Below are positions 44,811 through 55,534 of a stretch of 64,000 nt of DNA, piece after piece; within the stretch, counting starts at the first letter, position 1, and the number at the start of each line of letters is the position of its first letter. The DNA is from Lichenostomus cassidix. Taxonomy: Eukaryota > Chordata > Aves > Passeriformes > Meliphagidae. The notes beneath the pieces were generated by a model. It did not search any database and had not been told where the DNA came from. It saw only the letters and a program-made list of their open reading frames with translations. Where the stretch lies: positions 186,001 to 250,000 of the forward strand of contig VLJF02000840.1 of the NCBI GenBank assembly GCA_008360975.2, in the 5' to 3' direction. The position numbers and the translations under genes were made by a program.

Positions 44811-46940
44811 CCCCTGGAAAGGGACAAACGCCAGCACGTTTCCTCCACCAGGAGGAACCTGGCAGGGCTCTGGACCTTCATTGCTTTGATGGCCAAAGCA
44901 GCCTTCAGGAGGCTCTGCATTCTCTTCTTCCCCGTCTCAAAACCCTCTCTCTCAGTTTAGAGAAAAGTTTGGGAGAGAATGCTTGGGAATGAACATTTCC
45001 TCTGAAAAAAGGGTTTCAGCAATCCCTTCCCACTGATATGAAATGAATTTTTAGTAGGTGAAAGTGAAAAAAGTCTGTTTATTTGACAAACAAGGTGCCC
45101 GTGTGGCACAGGAGGAAAATAAGTAACTGTTAGATATTGAACCATCAGAATGTCACCCTCCACACACACACCCCACACCCACAGCAGCAAAAACAAACCC
45201 AAAATGTCAGGGGAGGGGGAAAAAACCTTCACCAGCCACGTGCTAGGAAAAAAAAAGGCAGATAATTTTGTCTCAGGGAAGGGAATAAGAGTCCACACAG
45301 CAGCTTGGGGAAGAGAAAAAACAGATGGGAACCTGGTGAACCTCTGACATTGGTCTCCTCCATGCTGCAGACAAGGCTGGTGAATTTTAAGAGTCCTTTC
45401 TTTCGGTGGCTCAGCTTCTCCCAAGGTCCAGGGCTGGGCGGAGTTGCTCTGGCAGCTCCCCACAGGTCCTGCTGACCGTCTCCCCAGGGATGATCTGATC
45501 TTCAGACCAAAAGCAAGGCAAACAGTTCCAGAAGAAACAACAGGAGCCACTGAAGAATTGCTACTGCAGGCCAGTGAAAATCTTCTTGCCTAAGCAAACA
45601 CAACCGAAGCTAGCTAAAAGCAACAATGTAACACCTGTCTGCTCCAAAAAGCTGAGCACAGGGGAGTGAGGGTTTGGACCAAGCCCGAGCTAGAGTTCCT
45701 CTGGCTCCTGCTCCTCCACCAGACCACACCTAAAACTACAAGACCCATTTCTGGGCATAAATCAGACGATCAGGAGTAGAGACTCATTAAAAAATCACCC
45801 CCAGACACCCTCCTCTGCCATGTTCCCCCTCATTATGATGTCATCAATGCACTGTGGGTTTTCTGGAGCCTCCCCATTTTCCAGGGCAGGCAGGATCAAT
45901 CTGTGGCAGTTGAATTTCCTCTGTCTCCACAGCAGCTCTGCCAATGCCCAACAATGTCCTTTGGGGTCCCTGAAATCCCCTCTCCTGACAGAATCTGTGC
46001 CAAGGATTCCCACGGCCACTCCCAAGGGGCTGATTTGGCCATTCCCACTCGGGGTCACATCAGCAGCAGCTGTCCGCGGTGCTGCCGGGAGCCGTGCGGT
46101 CTCACCCTGGGCTTTCTGTGCCAGAGCTCAGCACCGCCATCGAGCTCTGCCTGCCCGCCCTGCCTGTGCCCGCTGCTGGCCAGAGGATCCTGGCTGCCCC
46201 TGCTGACTCAGACTTGGGCAACATCCAGTGCTGAGACTGGACAGGGCCGTGTGGGTTTGTGGGTGGAGCACCTCCTTCTTTCCTTGTGATGCCGGTTAGT
46301 TGTTACCACCCGGGGAATTTCTGAGCTCACATCAGACCCTGCCCACTGCAAGTGAGTCCCTGCAGTTTCTGCCCTGCTGGAGCCACCAGTGCCCTTTGCT
46401 AGCTGTGGTCATAACCACAACAAAGGGGAAAAAATAGCACTGAGTAGGTTGGAAACTTCTGTTACTGTGTTGTTTGTTTTGTTCCATTCTATATATTTTC
46501 TAGTAAAGAACTGTTACTCCATTTTCTACATTTTTCCTGGAAGCCCTGTAGTTTTGAAGTTAAAATAATTTGGAGAGAGGGCTCTTCTTTCTGTTCCAAG
46601 AAGATTCCTGCCCTCCTTGTCAGACATTTGTCTTTTAAACTAAGACACTTTCCTATGGAAAACAGACATCCTTGGAGGCCTGGCACCAGCGAGTGCAGGG
46701 AGGAAGGAGGGGAACGAGGGGCTGCGGGCACCTGAATGGGGATCTCAGGGAGTCCAAAGGGAATGTTGGGCTTTGGCAGAGCTGCTGTGGAGACAGAGGC
46801 AGTTCCACAGCTCAATCCCTGGCCTGGGCTTCCAGGACCCTTCTGTTGTGGGGCTGCCGAGGGTGGAAGAACAACAGGGCCCAATGGACACTACAACAGG
46901 ACCCCATTGGAAACACGGCCTCGACCAGGACAAACACAAG
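44811..46940 (-). mobile_element. Degenerate ERV internal sequence with reverse-transcriptase fragment
   Basis: The minus-strand frame 46058-45795 reads ...CHRLILPALENGEAP then ENPQCIDDIIMRGN, which fits the retroviral pol region around the YxDD box, with the Tyr changed to Cys (CIDD). The frame is short and otherwise broken. A roughly 70-base inverted pair (about 45900-45990 and 46735-46810) lies inside. No gag or env part was recognised. The duplicate is at 55535-57660. Confidence 0.5.
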
Positions 46941-47761
46941 GGTTGATGAGTTGAGATAAGGAACTGGGAGAAAACACTCCAAGGACAAAACAGGCTAAAC
47001 TTAAGCTGCTGCAAAGTGAAATTTATTACTAACAGAGTCAGAGGAGGATAATGAGAAGTAAAATAAGCCCTAAAGACACCATTCCTGCCCCCAGCCTTCC
47101 CACTGATAGCACAGAACAGGTATGGGGCTTTGGGTCAGTTCATCACCAGAACCTTCTTGTGCTGCTTAGGGAGAGGAGTTCTTCCCCTGCATTGCTGTGA
47201 GGTTCCTCCCATGGGAGACAGCTCTCCATGAACCTCTCCAGCATGGGTCCAAATCTCTCAAGCAGCAGCACACACACTGCTGCAATGTGAGCTCCTCCCA
47301 CAGACAGACAGACCTCCCAAAACTGCTTCAGTGTGGCTCCCTCATCCACAGGGTGCAGACCTCCGAGGCCAGGCTGTTCCATCTCAGGAGCAAGGCCTCT
47401 CTCTCTATGGGGTCTCCCAGTGGATCACAGCCTCCTCCAGGCATCCACCCGCTCCAGTGTGGGTCACTCTCCCATGGGCTGCAAGTGAATCTCTGCATCC
47501 CCATGGACCCCATGGGCTGCAGGGGGACAACGTGCTTCACCATGGTCTCACCATGGCCAGAAGAGGAAATTTGGCTCTGGCACCAGGAGCACCTCCTCCC
47601 CCACCTTCTCCACTGACCTTGGTGTCTCCATGTTGTTTTCCCTCACATGTTCTCACCTCCTCCTTCTTCTCTGGCTAGAACGAACTATATATGCATGTTG
47701 TTTTGATTTTCTTCTCAAATATGTTATCACTGAGGTGTAACCAACATCTCTAATTGGCCCA
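46940..47761 (-). mobile_element. LTR family 2 fused to the end of gene G
   Basis: Homologous to 35429-36367. On the minus strand it begins TGGGCCAATTAG exactly where the gene G reading frame runs into it, so its first 12 bases encode Trp-Ala-Asn-stop. Contains a minus-strand AATAAA near 47022, suited to end gene G transcripts. Confidence 0.75.
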
Positions 47762-49002
47762 GGCCACATTCCCACAGATTTCACTTGGTTCCTGCAGTCG
47801 CCCATGAGGTCCTGGCAGCACTGCGTAGGTCACCTGGGGATCCTGGGGTGTGGTGGCACGGGGGGATGCTGCAAGAGACACTGGCTGTGGGATGGGGGTG
47901 GGGGTGACACCCTGGGTGACGTGTCCCTGTGTGTGCCACCCTGTACTCACCTGCCATCCTCTTGGTGAACACAACGTGGGTGTACAGCACCTCCCCCTCC
48001 TCTGGGGTCGCTGGGGGCTCCGGGGGGACCCTGCTGGGATAAGGGGGTGTGTGGGAGGGGATGGGAGGTGTTGGGGGTTGGGATAAAAGGGGAGTCATGG
48101 CTGGAGCCTCCCACTCACCTGTCCTGGTGCTTCCTGGCAGCTGCAAAGGAAAGAGGTGGAGGTGACGGTGGGGTCCCAGGGCCATGACCCTGCACAGGAA
48201 TCCTGAACCCCACTGGACCCTCAGTTCCCCCAGGATCCGTGAGTATTTCTGAAGTGTCCAGGAACCCCTGAAACACCGCGGTGCTCTGGACCCTCTGAGC
48301 ATCTAGAACCCCAAGCCTGATGGGAGGGGACTCTGCAAAGTCCCCCAGGATCCCTGAAAGAATCCCCAGCATCCCTGCTGGATCCTCCAGCACTGCCCCA
48401 AATCCTTGACAACCTTAGGCAAATGTCACAGGGGGTTTAGCACTGCCCAAGTCAAGCACTGTGATTGCTGCCCCATCACCCCCACATTCTAGAGGGCTGC
48501 CCACATCCCCAGGCCCCCATTGCCCCCATTGTCACCCACCCATGCTGTTCCACCGGTGCCAGGCCACAGCTACACCCAGGAGCAGGAGCAGGAACACGAG
48601 GGACCCACTGACCCCTGCAGCCACTGCTGGGGACAGAAGGGGATACATCAGCATCACGTGTCACTCTCGGCATCGTGCAGCCCTGGTGACCACATATGAT
48701 CTGACCTGTGCCCCAGTGTCCCTGCGGTGTCACCTCCAGGGCCAGCTCTGGGCTGAGCGCCTGGAACACGCAGTGTTCATCCAGCTGGTTGGTGGCCACA
48801 CACTGGTAGGTGCCAGAATGTCCCACATCGATGTCCCCAGGCTCCAGGAGGGGACCCTGGGCCACCTCCCGGTTGTCGCGCAGCCAGGTGAAGGTGACAG
48901 GTGCTGAGCCCACCTGCACCGAGCAGCACAGGGTCACGGGGTCACCTGTGTGCACCTGGAGTGCCGGGGAGCCAGGGGTGATGGTGGCATTGGCCACGGG
49001 CA
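47750..49002 (-). CDS. FCRL-like receptor gene G (3' half; 5' half in gap)
   Basis: Visible exons, right to left: D5 48706-49002, membrane 48540-48623, tail 48119-48140, 47951-48030, 47750-47868. The frame is open. Membrane segment VAAGVSGSLVFLLLLLGVAVAW is uncharged. Tail: VLYTHV and VTYAVL are ITIM-type; the third tyrosine is replaced by Cys (EICGNV versus GIYGNM in gene I). The last three residues and the stop come from an LTR. D5 has VTLCCSV, an extra Cys next to the disulfide Cys. Signal to D4 should lie in the N gap. Closest relative in the window is gene I, its duplicate. Confidence 0.85.
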
Positions 49003-49060
49003 CTGCAGGGACAGAGACGGGGCTGAGGGTGGGGGAGGGGCTGGAACCTGGTGTGGGGGG

Positions 49061-49560
49061 NNNNNNNNNNNNNNNNNNNNNNNNNNNNNNNNNNNNNNNN
49101 NNNNNNNNNNNNNNNNNNNNNNNNNNNNNNNNNNNNNNNNNNNNNNNNNNNNNNNNNNNNNNNNNNNNNNNNNNNNNNNNNNNNNNNNNNNNNNNNNNNN
49201 NNNNNNNNNNNNNNNNNNNNNNNNNNNNNNNNNNNNNNNNNNNNNNNNNNNNNNNNNNNNNNNNNNNNNNNNNNNNNNNNNNNNNNNNNNNNNNNNNNNN
49301 NNNNNNNNNNNNNNNNNNNNNNNNNNNNNNNNNNNNNNNNNNNNNNNNNNNNNNNNNNNNNNNNNNNNNNNNNNNNNNNNNNNNNNNNNNNNNNNNNNNN
49401 NNNNNNNNNNNNNNNNNNNNNNNNNNNNNNNNNNNNNNNNNNNNNNNNNNNNNNNNNNNNNNNNNNNNNNNNNNNNNNNNNNNNNNNNNNNNNNNNNNNN
49501 NNNNNNNNNNNNNNNNNNNNNNNNNNNNNNNNNNNNNNNNNNNNNNNNNNNNNNNNNNNN
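49061..49560. other. Assembly gap (500 N)
   Basis: Exactly 500 Ns, a usual placeholder for unknown length. By comparison with gene I and the A/B interval, the missing sequence should include exons signal to D4 of gene G (about 3.3 kb) and probably several kb of head-to-head spacer before gene H. Confidence 0.95.
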
Positions 49561-50325
49561 CCCCCCACCCTTCCCTGCAGCCCCTGCACCCCCATTTTCC
49601 ACCTGTTACCTGCTCAGGTGCTCCCTAGGATCACGGAGCCATGAACTGGGAGGGGACATGTTTACAAAGTTGAGGAAAAAAATAAAAATAAAGAGAGGAA
49701 AAAGTCCCAGTGGGGGAAGCACAGACCCAGAGCACCATGGGAGCCCCCTGGTGTTCCCCACAGACCATCATCATGATGAACATCATCAGGGTCTGTGCTT
49801 TTGTCTGGGTCGCCCTGAAATCTGAGGCACCCAGTGCAGGAGCTGTGACCCACATGCCCACCCAGCCACTGCCCATCCCTGGCACCCCCAATCCCCTGGG
49901 AACCCAGCTATGGGACCTCATTCTCTAGGTCCCCCTCCTGGTGACCCCCATCCCTGCATGCCCATTTCCCAGAACCTCCATTGCCCAGCATTGCCCTCCC
50001 CTTGATCCCATCCCATGGGCTCCACAGTCCCCCAGGACTCCCCATAGCAGGGCCCACATCACATCACCCCAAATCCCTGGGGTCCAAGCACCCCTGAGAC
50101 CCCAATCTCGTTTCCCCTTCACCCTGGGGGACCCCATTCACCAAGATCCCATCCCCTTTGTCTCCCCTTCCTGAGGAGCCCCATTCCCCAGGGACCCCAT
50201 TTCTGCCCCTCCCCGTTCCTATGGAAATCCATCCTTAGCTCCCCACATCCCCAGAGCCCCCCAGTCCCTCCATGTCCCTCTGTGTCGCCAGCCTGTCCCC
50301 ACCCTGCCCCCACCAAGGGCCACCT

Positions 50326-50371
50326 ACATGTGGGTGATGTGACCTCGCTTCCTTCCTCTTTGGCCAAAGAG
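50326..50371 (+). promoter_or_regulatory. Putative promoter core of gene H
   Basis: Same CATGTG and CGCTTCCTTCCTCTTTGG elements as gene F. Confidence 0.45.
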
Positions 50372-50422
50372 CCACCACCCAGGGGACAGGTGGCCCCAGC
50401 ATGCGTGTGACAGCCAGCCTGG

Positions 50423-53400
50423 ATGGCCAGCGCCACTGGGATGGCCGGGAAGGTGGCACTGCTCCTGTGGGGTGAGTGCCATGGGCACAGGCCTGATGCC
50501 CCAGGGATGAGCCCTGGTGAGGCAGAGAGTGGTGGGGAGGGGGCACAGGGGGGCTGGGTGGTCCCCTGAGGTCCCCAATGCCACCAGAGCCAGTCTGTGG
50601 GGGTGGATGCTGGTGGTGGGGTGTCTGTGGGGACAGAAATGGGAGGACAGGAATGAGGGGACTGAGATCTGAGGACAAGGATATAATGACAGGCTCAATG
50701 GGGGTGGGAAAGCTGTCATGACAGGGACAGGGGGATAGGGATAAGAGGACAGGGATAAGGAGACAAACACATTGTGGATAAGCCATGGGGTTGGTGGGGG
50801 TGACCTGTGGCAGCATGGGATGTCTGTGGTGTCCCCATGTCCACGGTGTCCCCCTGACCCTAGCCCAGGGCGGTTGCAGTGTCCCTGTCCCTGAGATGTC
50901 CACGCCGCATGGATCTGGTGCATGGGCAGCTGTGACACAGACATGTTCCCCAGCCTCTCCAGATCTGTTCAGGATCATCTGTGAGCACTTTCTCACAAGA
51001 ACTGATGTCCCACTGGGGACAGTTTGGGGACAGCCCCCACACCCCATGCCCTGGGTTCTGCTGTCACCGCAGTGCCACATCCACCCAGACCCTTTCCCTT
51101 CTTCCTTCCAGCCCAGACCCTCAGCCTCGCTGGTGAGTCCTCAGGGGATGCCATGTCCCCACCCTGCTGTCCCCAGCCCCACAATGGCCCTGGCAGGCTG
51201 GTGTCCCCTGTCACCCACAGGTGCCCAAACCACCCAGCTCCTCGTGGAGCCCCCCTGGATGCCAGCGGTGCTGTGGGACAATGTGACACTGTCCTGCCAG
51301 GGCTCAGGGACCTCTGGTGCCACCACTTGGTACAAGAACAGGGATCACTGGTGGAAGAAAGGACCCGACCACTTCCTTGTCACTGAGAGTGGCACCTACA
51401 CGTGTGAGAGACCTGGCACTGGCCTCAGTCCCCCTATGCGCATCTTAAATGGTGAGGGGGCGATGGGTGCCCTGGTGGTGTCCCCAAGGGCTCTGGGTGA
51501 GCTCTGTGTCACACCCCTCATGTGACGAGAGCCAATCCCCTGAACATGGGGACATCCCAGAGCATCCCAGTACAATGAGACCCCCATCCTGGCAATGGGG
51601 GACCCCTGGTGCCTCCCACAGAGTCCCCAGATGTGACAAGTCCCCCTTGTCCCACAGAACGTCTGGTGCTGCAGGTGCCAGCGCAGGTGCTGCAGGAGGG
51701 GGACACGGTGACACTGCGCTGCCGGGGCTGGCGGGACAACGCCGTCACTGGGGTGCGATTTTACCGTGAAGAGGAGGATCTGGGGGGATGCCTCAATGGG
51801 ACCGAGCTGTCCCTGTCACCCCTGCAGCTGCACCACAGTGGCCGCTACCGCTGCGGGGGCTGGGTGAGCTCGGGGCCATCACAGAGCTGGGAGAAGTCGG
51901 CACCAGTGACAGTGACAGTGACAGTGTGGAGTGAGTGTGGGAATAGGGGTGAGAAACCCCAACATCTTCCCAGGGTTCCCTCACCACCGTGTGCATCTCT
52001 CATCCCTCCCTTCATCACCTCCTCCCTGGGTCATCCACACCTTCCCATGTCCCTCCCAGCCCAGGTCCCTCCATCTCTGCCCGGGTCCCTCTCCAGGTCC
52101 CTCTGCTCCTCCCCGGCCTCCCTTTCCAGTTCCCAGCTTCATCTTCTGCTCTCCCTTCCCTACCTGAGTCACATCCCCCCAGCCCCTCCCTGGGCTCTCC
52201 CCACCCCTCTCTGGGCTCCCCACATCCCTCCCTGGCTCTTCTCTGTCCCATCTCTTGTCTGTCATCCCTGCCTGCATCAACCCCACCCCTCCCTGGATCT
52301 CTTTCTTCCTCAATGGGATCTCCTCTATCCCCTTTGTACTCCCCTTTTGCCACACCCCGAGTCCCACACACCTCATGGGTCCCCCATCCTATCCATGTCC
52401 CCCTGCAGAGGTCTCACTCTCGGGAATGTCCCTGTCGGCACAGCCCCCCAGGGGACAGGTGGTACTGGGTGACAGCCTGGTGCTGAGCTGTGTGGTGGCA
52501 ATGGGGACAGGTCCCCTGTCCTTCTCCTGGCACTGGGAGGGCTCGGGGACACCGCTGGGCACTGGCCCCGCCTGGAGCTGAACCATGTTGGGGACAAGGA
52601 CAGCGGCCACTACTGGTGCCGGGCCAGCGATAGGGACAGTGTGGCCGAGAGTCCCACACTGAATGTCACTGTTCTGGGTGAGTGGGACCCTCGGGCTGGG
52701 GATGATCCACCCATGGCATCCCCCATCCCACCTCAGGTCGCAGCCCCTGCCACTGCAGGTCACAGTCCTGGGTAGCTGTGGCTCTGGCTCTGGATGCTCC
52801 CACCACAGCATCCCCACCACAGAGCGCGTGTCAGCAAACACCACCGTATGTCACAGTCATGGGTGAAGGGCACCGTCTGTCTCCAGGTGCCACCATGCAT
52901 AGAGTCCCTCATCCTACCCATCCCACCCTCATTCCCCCCTCTGCCCCTCTCTCACACAGTGTTCCAGCCCCTCCCCCACCCTCAGCCCTGTCTCTGTCCC
53001 TGCAGTGCCCGTGGCCAATGCCACCATCACCCCTGGCCCCCTGGCACTCCAGGTGCACCCAGGTGACCCCGTGACCCTGCGCTGCTCGGTGCAGGTGGGC
53101 TCAGCACCTGTCAACTTCACCTGGCTGCGTGATGGGCAGGAGGTGGCCCAGGGTCTACTCCTGGAGCTTGGGGACATCGATGTGGAACATTCTGGCATCT
53201 ACCAGTGCTTGGCCACCAACCAGCTGGATGAGCACCGCGTGTTTCGGGCGCTCAGCCCAGAGCTGGTCCTGGAGGTGACACCGCGGGCACACTGGGGCAC
53301 AGGTGGGGTCATATGGGGTCCCTGTGGGGGCCTGTGATGTCCAGGTCATGGACGACCTGGGTTCAACCCTGCTGTGTCCCTGGCAGTGTCACTGAGGGAA

Positions 53401-54218
53401 CAGAGCACAGGAGGGAAGTCCTTAAGTCACCAGGGTTTCAGGACACCTGTGGTGACAGGTGACCCCAGTGTGTATCCCTTTGTTTCCTGCAGTGGCCGCA
53501 GGATTTGTTGGGTCCTTGTTGTTCCTGTTTCTTCTCGCGGGTGTCATCAACGGCTGTCACTGGTGGCACCACACAGGTGAGTGACAATGGGTGATGGGGG
53601 CTCCGGGAGTGGTGGGAAATCCTCCAGAGAAGGGAGGTGACAGGGCTGCACCCACAGTCTCTGATTTGGGAGGGGCTGAGCCTCCTGTGACCTCAGCTCA
53701 GGGCCCTGGGCAGTCTGGGGAGGTGTTGGAGGGTGGTGCAGGGATGCTGGGGGTTCTTTCAGGGATCCTGGGAGAGTTTGGAGGTTCCTCCTCCCTGCTG
53801 AACTTGGGGTTTTGGGGCTCAGTGAGTTGGGGACGCTAGGATAGTTCAGGGTTTCCGGGGGACATCAGGGATACTCAGGGGTCCTCGGGAGAATTGAGGC
53901 TCTGGTGAGGGTTCAGGATCCACAAGGATGGCTGGGGGCTCCTTGGACCCCACAATCACCCCCACCTCTTTCCTTTACAGCCACCAGGAAGCACCAGGAC
54001 AGGTGAGTGGGGGGCTCCAGTCACGACACCCCTCTCGGCCAAACCCCCAGGACCTCTCATCCCCTCCCACACACTCCCTTATCCCCACAGGACACCCCCT
54101 GGAGCCTGAAGCCCCCCCAGTGGAGAAACCTGAGGTGACCTACGTGGAGCTGCTGGCGCCGAATGAGCAACCGTGGGAACTCAGTGACATCTATGAAATT
54201 CTACAGCCAAAATTGTGA
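50423..54218 (+). pseudogene. FCRL-like gene H (four Ig domains; two frameshifts)
   Basis: Duplicate of gene F. Exons: signal 50423-50471 and 51112-51132 (21 bp), D1 51221-51451, D2 51658-51930 (fused to the D3 donor), D4 52409-52677, D5 53006-53302, membrane 53493-53576, tail 53981-54002, 54091-54218. D4 is one base short: CCCC at 52566-52569 where F has CCCCC, leading to TGA at 52579. The last exon has one extra base near its start (GACACCCCC versus GGCCCCCC in F), which also gives an early stop even if D4 is skipped. The tail, in its intended frame, has the better ITIM VTYVEL plus DIYEIL. Homopolymer context means assembly error is possible for the D4 lesion. Signal start is in frame here (MASATGMAGKVALLLW). 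Confidence 0.75.
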
Positions 54219-54737
54219 TGCTCTGGGATGTGGGTTGCACTGGGGACACTTGGGGTTCCTCCTCCACGGCTTCTGGGGTTGCCCATCCTGTTTGGAGGTG
54301 GCCACGAGTCAGGGAAGGCTGCACAGAGCACCCAGTGCTCCCCATTCCCCCTCCCAGTAGCACAAGGGGCTCCCCCATCCCCTTTCCAGTACCTGCAGAG
54401 GAGCCCCAATCCCCATCTGAGTGCTCTGAGTAACCTCAGTGACTTCCCCATTTTCGCCCCACAGTGCTCCCAGTACCCCCAGGGGATCCCCATTCTCCCT
54501 CCCAGTACCCCCATGCTCCCAGTGACTCTGCGTTCCCCCTTCCCAGTGCTCCCAGTACACCAGGTGGCTTCCCATCCCCCTTCCCAATTCCAAGGGAGCA
54601 CAGGACCTGTCTCCCTGCTCCTGAGACAAAAATGCAGCTTTTTGGTTAAACTGGCAGAAATGGTGTTTCTTTGTTCAGCTCTCTCGGGTTTTGGCAATGG
54701 GATTCTCCAATTTTGTGTTGCCACTAAAAACCAGGGG

Positions 54738-55361
54738 TGTATGATTAGATCCTGTAGGATTTGAGGCTCTGTTTGTTGGTTTTGGATGGTCGGGACAGAG
54801 ACGAGAGATCTCTGAAGTCAGGTCTTAGAGCATGGGGTTTATTGTGAAAGAGTGTGAGTGTAGGAGAGCTGCTAGGGGCTGCCAGGCAGCGCAAAGCATG
54901 TCAGAGAAGCAAGAGAGAGCGAGAGAGAGGGAGAGAGCAGGAAGAGATGAGTAACAAGAGAGCGAGCTGCCGTTTGCAATACAATAAATCATCTTCTGTG
55001 TTGAATATTCTAATTCTCATTAACCTATCTAGAACAAGCTACAAATCCTACAACATTTACATAAAACCTTTAAGAATCATTGCATTACCATACGGCGTTA
55101 TATTTTAAACCCTAAAACCTGCTTTTTGGACTCTCTGCCAAGCAGGCAGGGTCTGCTCTGACCCTTGGACCTGCCTGCAAGCAGAGGGTATGGTTTCATC
55201 AAGAAGGGGGATTACTTTCAGTTGGCCGTACCATTGTTTTCGAGTTGTTCAGTAACTGGGGTTGGTAACTCAAAGCTTGTCTTCATTTCAGTCTCCATAT
55301 CCTCAGCATCTTTTGCCAGGTAATCATATTTATAAGGCTTTCTATTTCATCGTCCCCAACA
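54738..55361 (-). mobile_element. Solo LTR family 1, copy after gene H (624 bp)
   Basis: Same element and site as 43112-43735, with CAGGGG on both sides (54732-54737, 55362-55367). Confidence 0.92.
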
Positions 55362-55534
55362 CAGGGGCTGCTGCCCCTTCCCTCCCAGTGGAGGCACAAA
55401 AGGCAAAGATCCCAAAGGGCTGAGACAAGAACAATTTCCTGCAAACAGCAATGACAGAAGAAAACCAACAGCAACAGCAACAAGATTCAGAATCAAAAGA
55501 GTCAGAAAAGGAACAATTTCCAGGGAAAACCCCT

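Larger units (their letters stand above)
37970..49060 (+). repeat. Segmental duplication, copy 1 (gene F, spacer, gene G)
   Basis: Colinear with about 49600-59770. Offsets: gene F to H 11,618-11,626 bases; G to I stop codons 10,711 bases. The difference is mainly the 902-base LTR present only in copy 1. Confidence 0.9.

Noticed and set aside
48810..49825. Frames of 200-290 codons spanning the N gap
   Set aside because: Most of the residues are unknown; they only join unrelated sequence across Ns.
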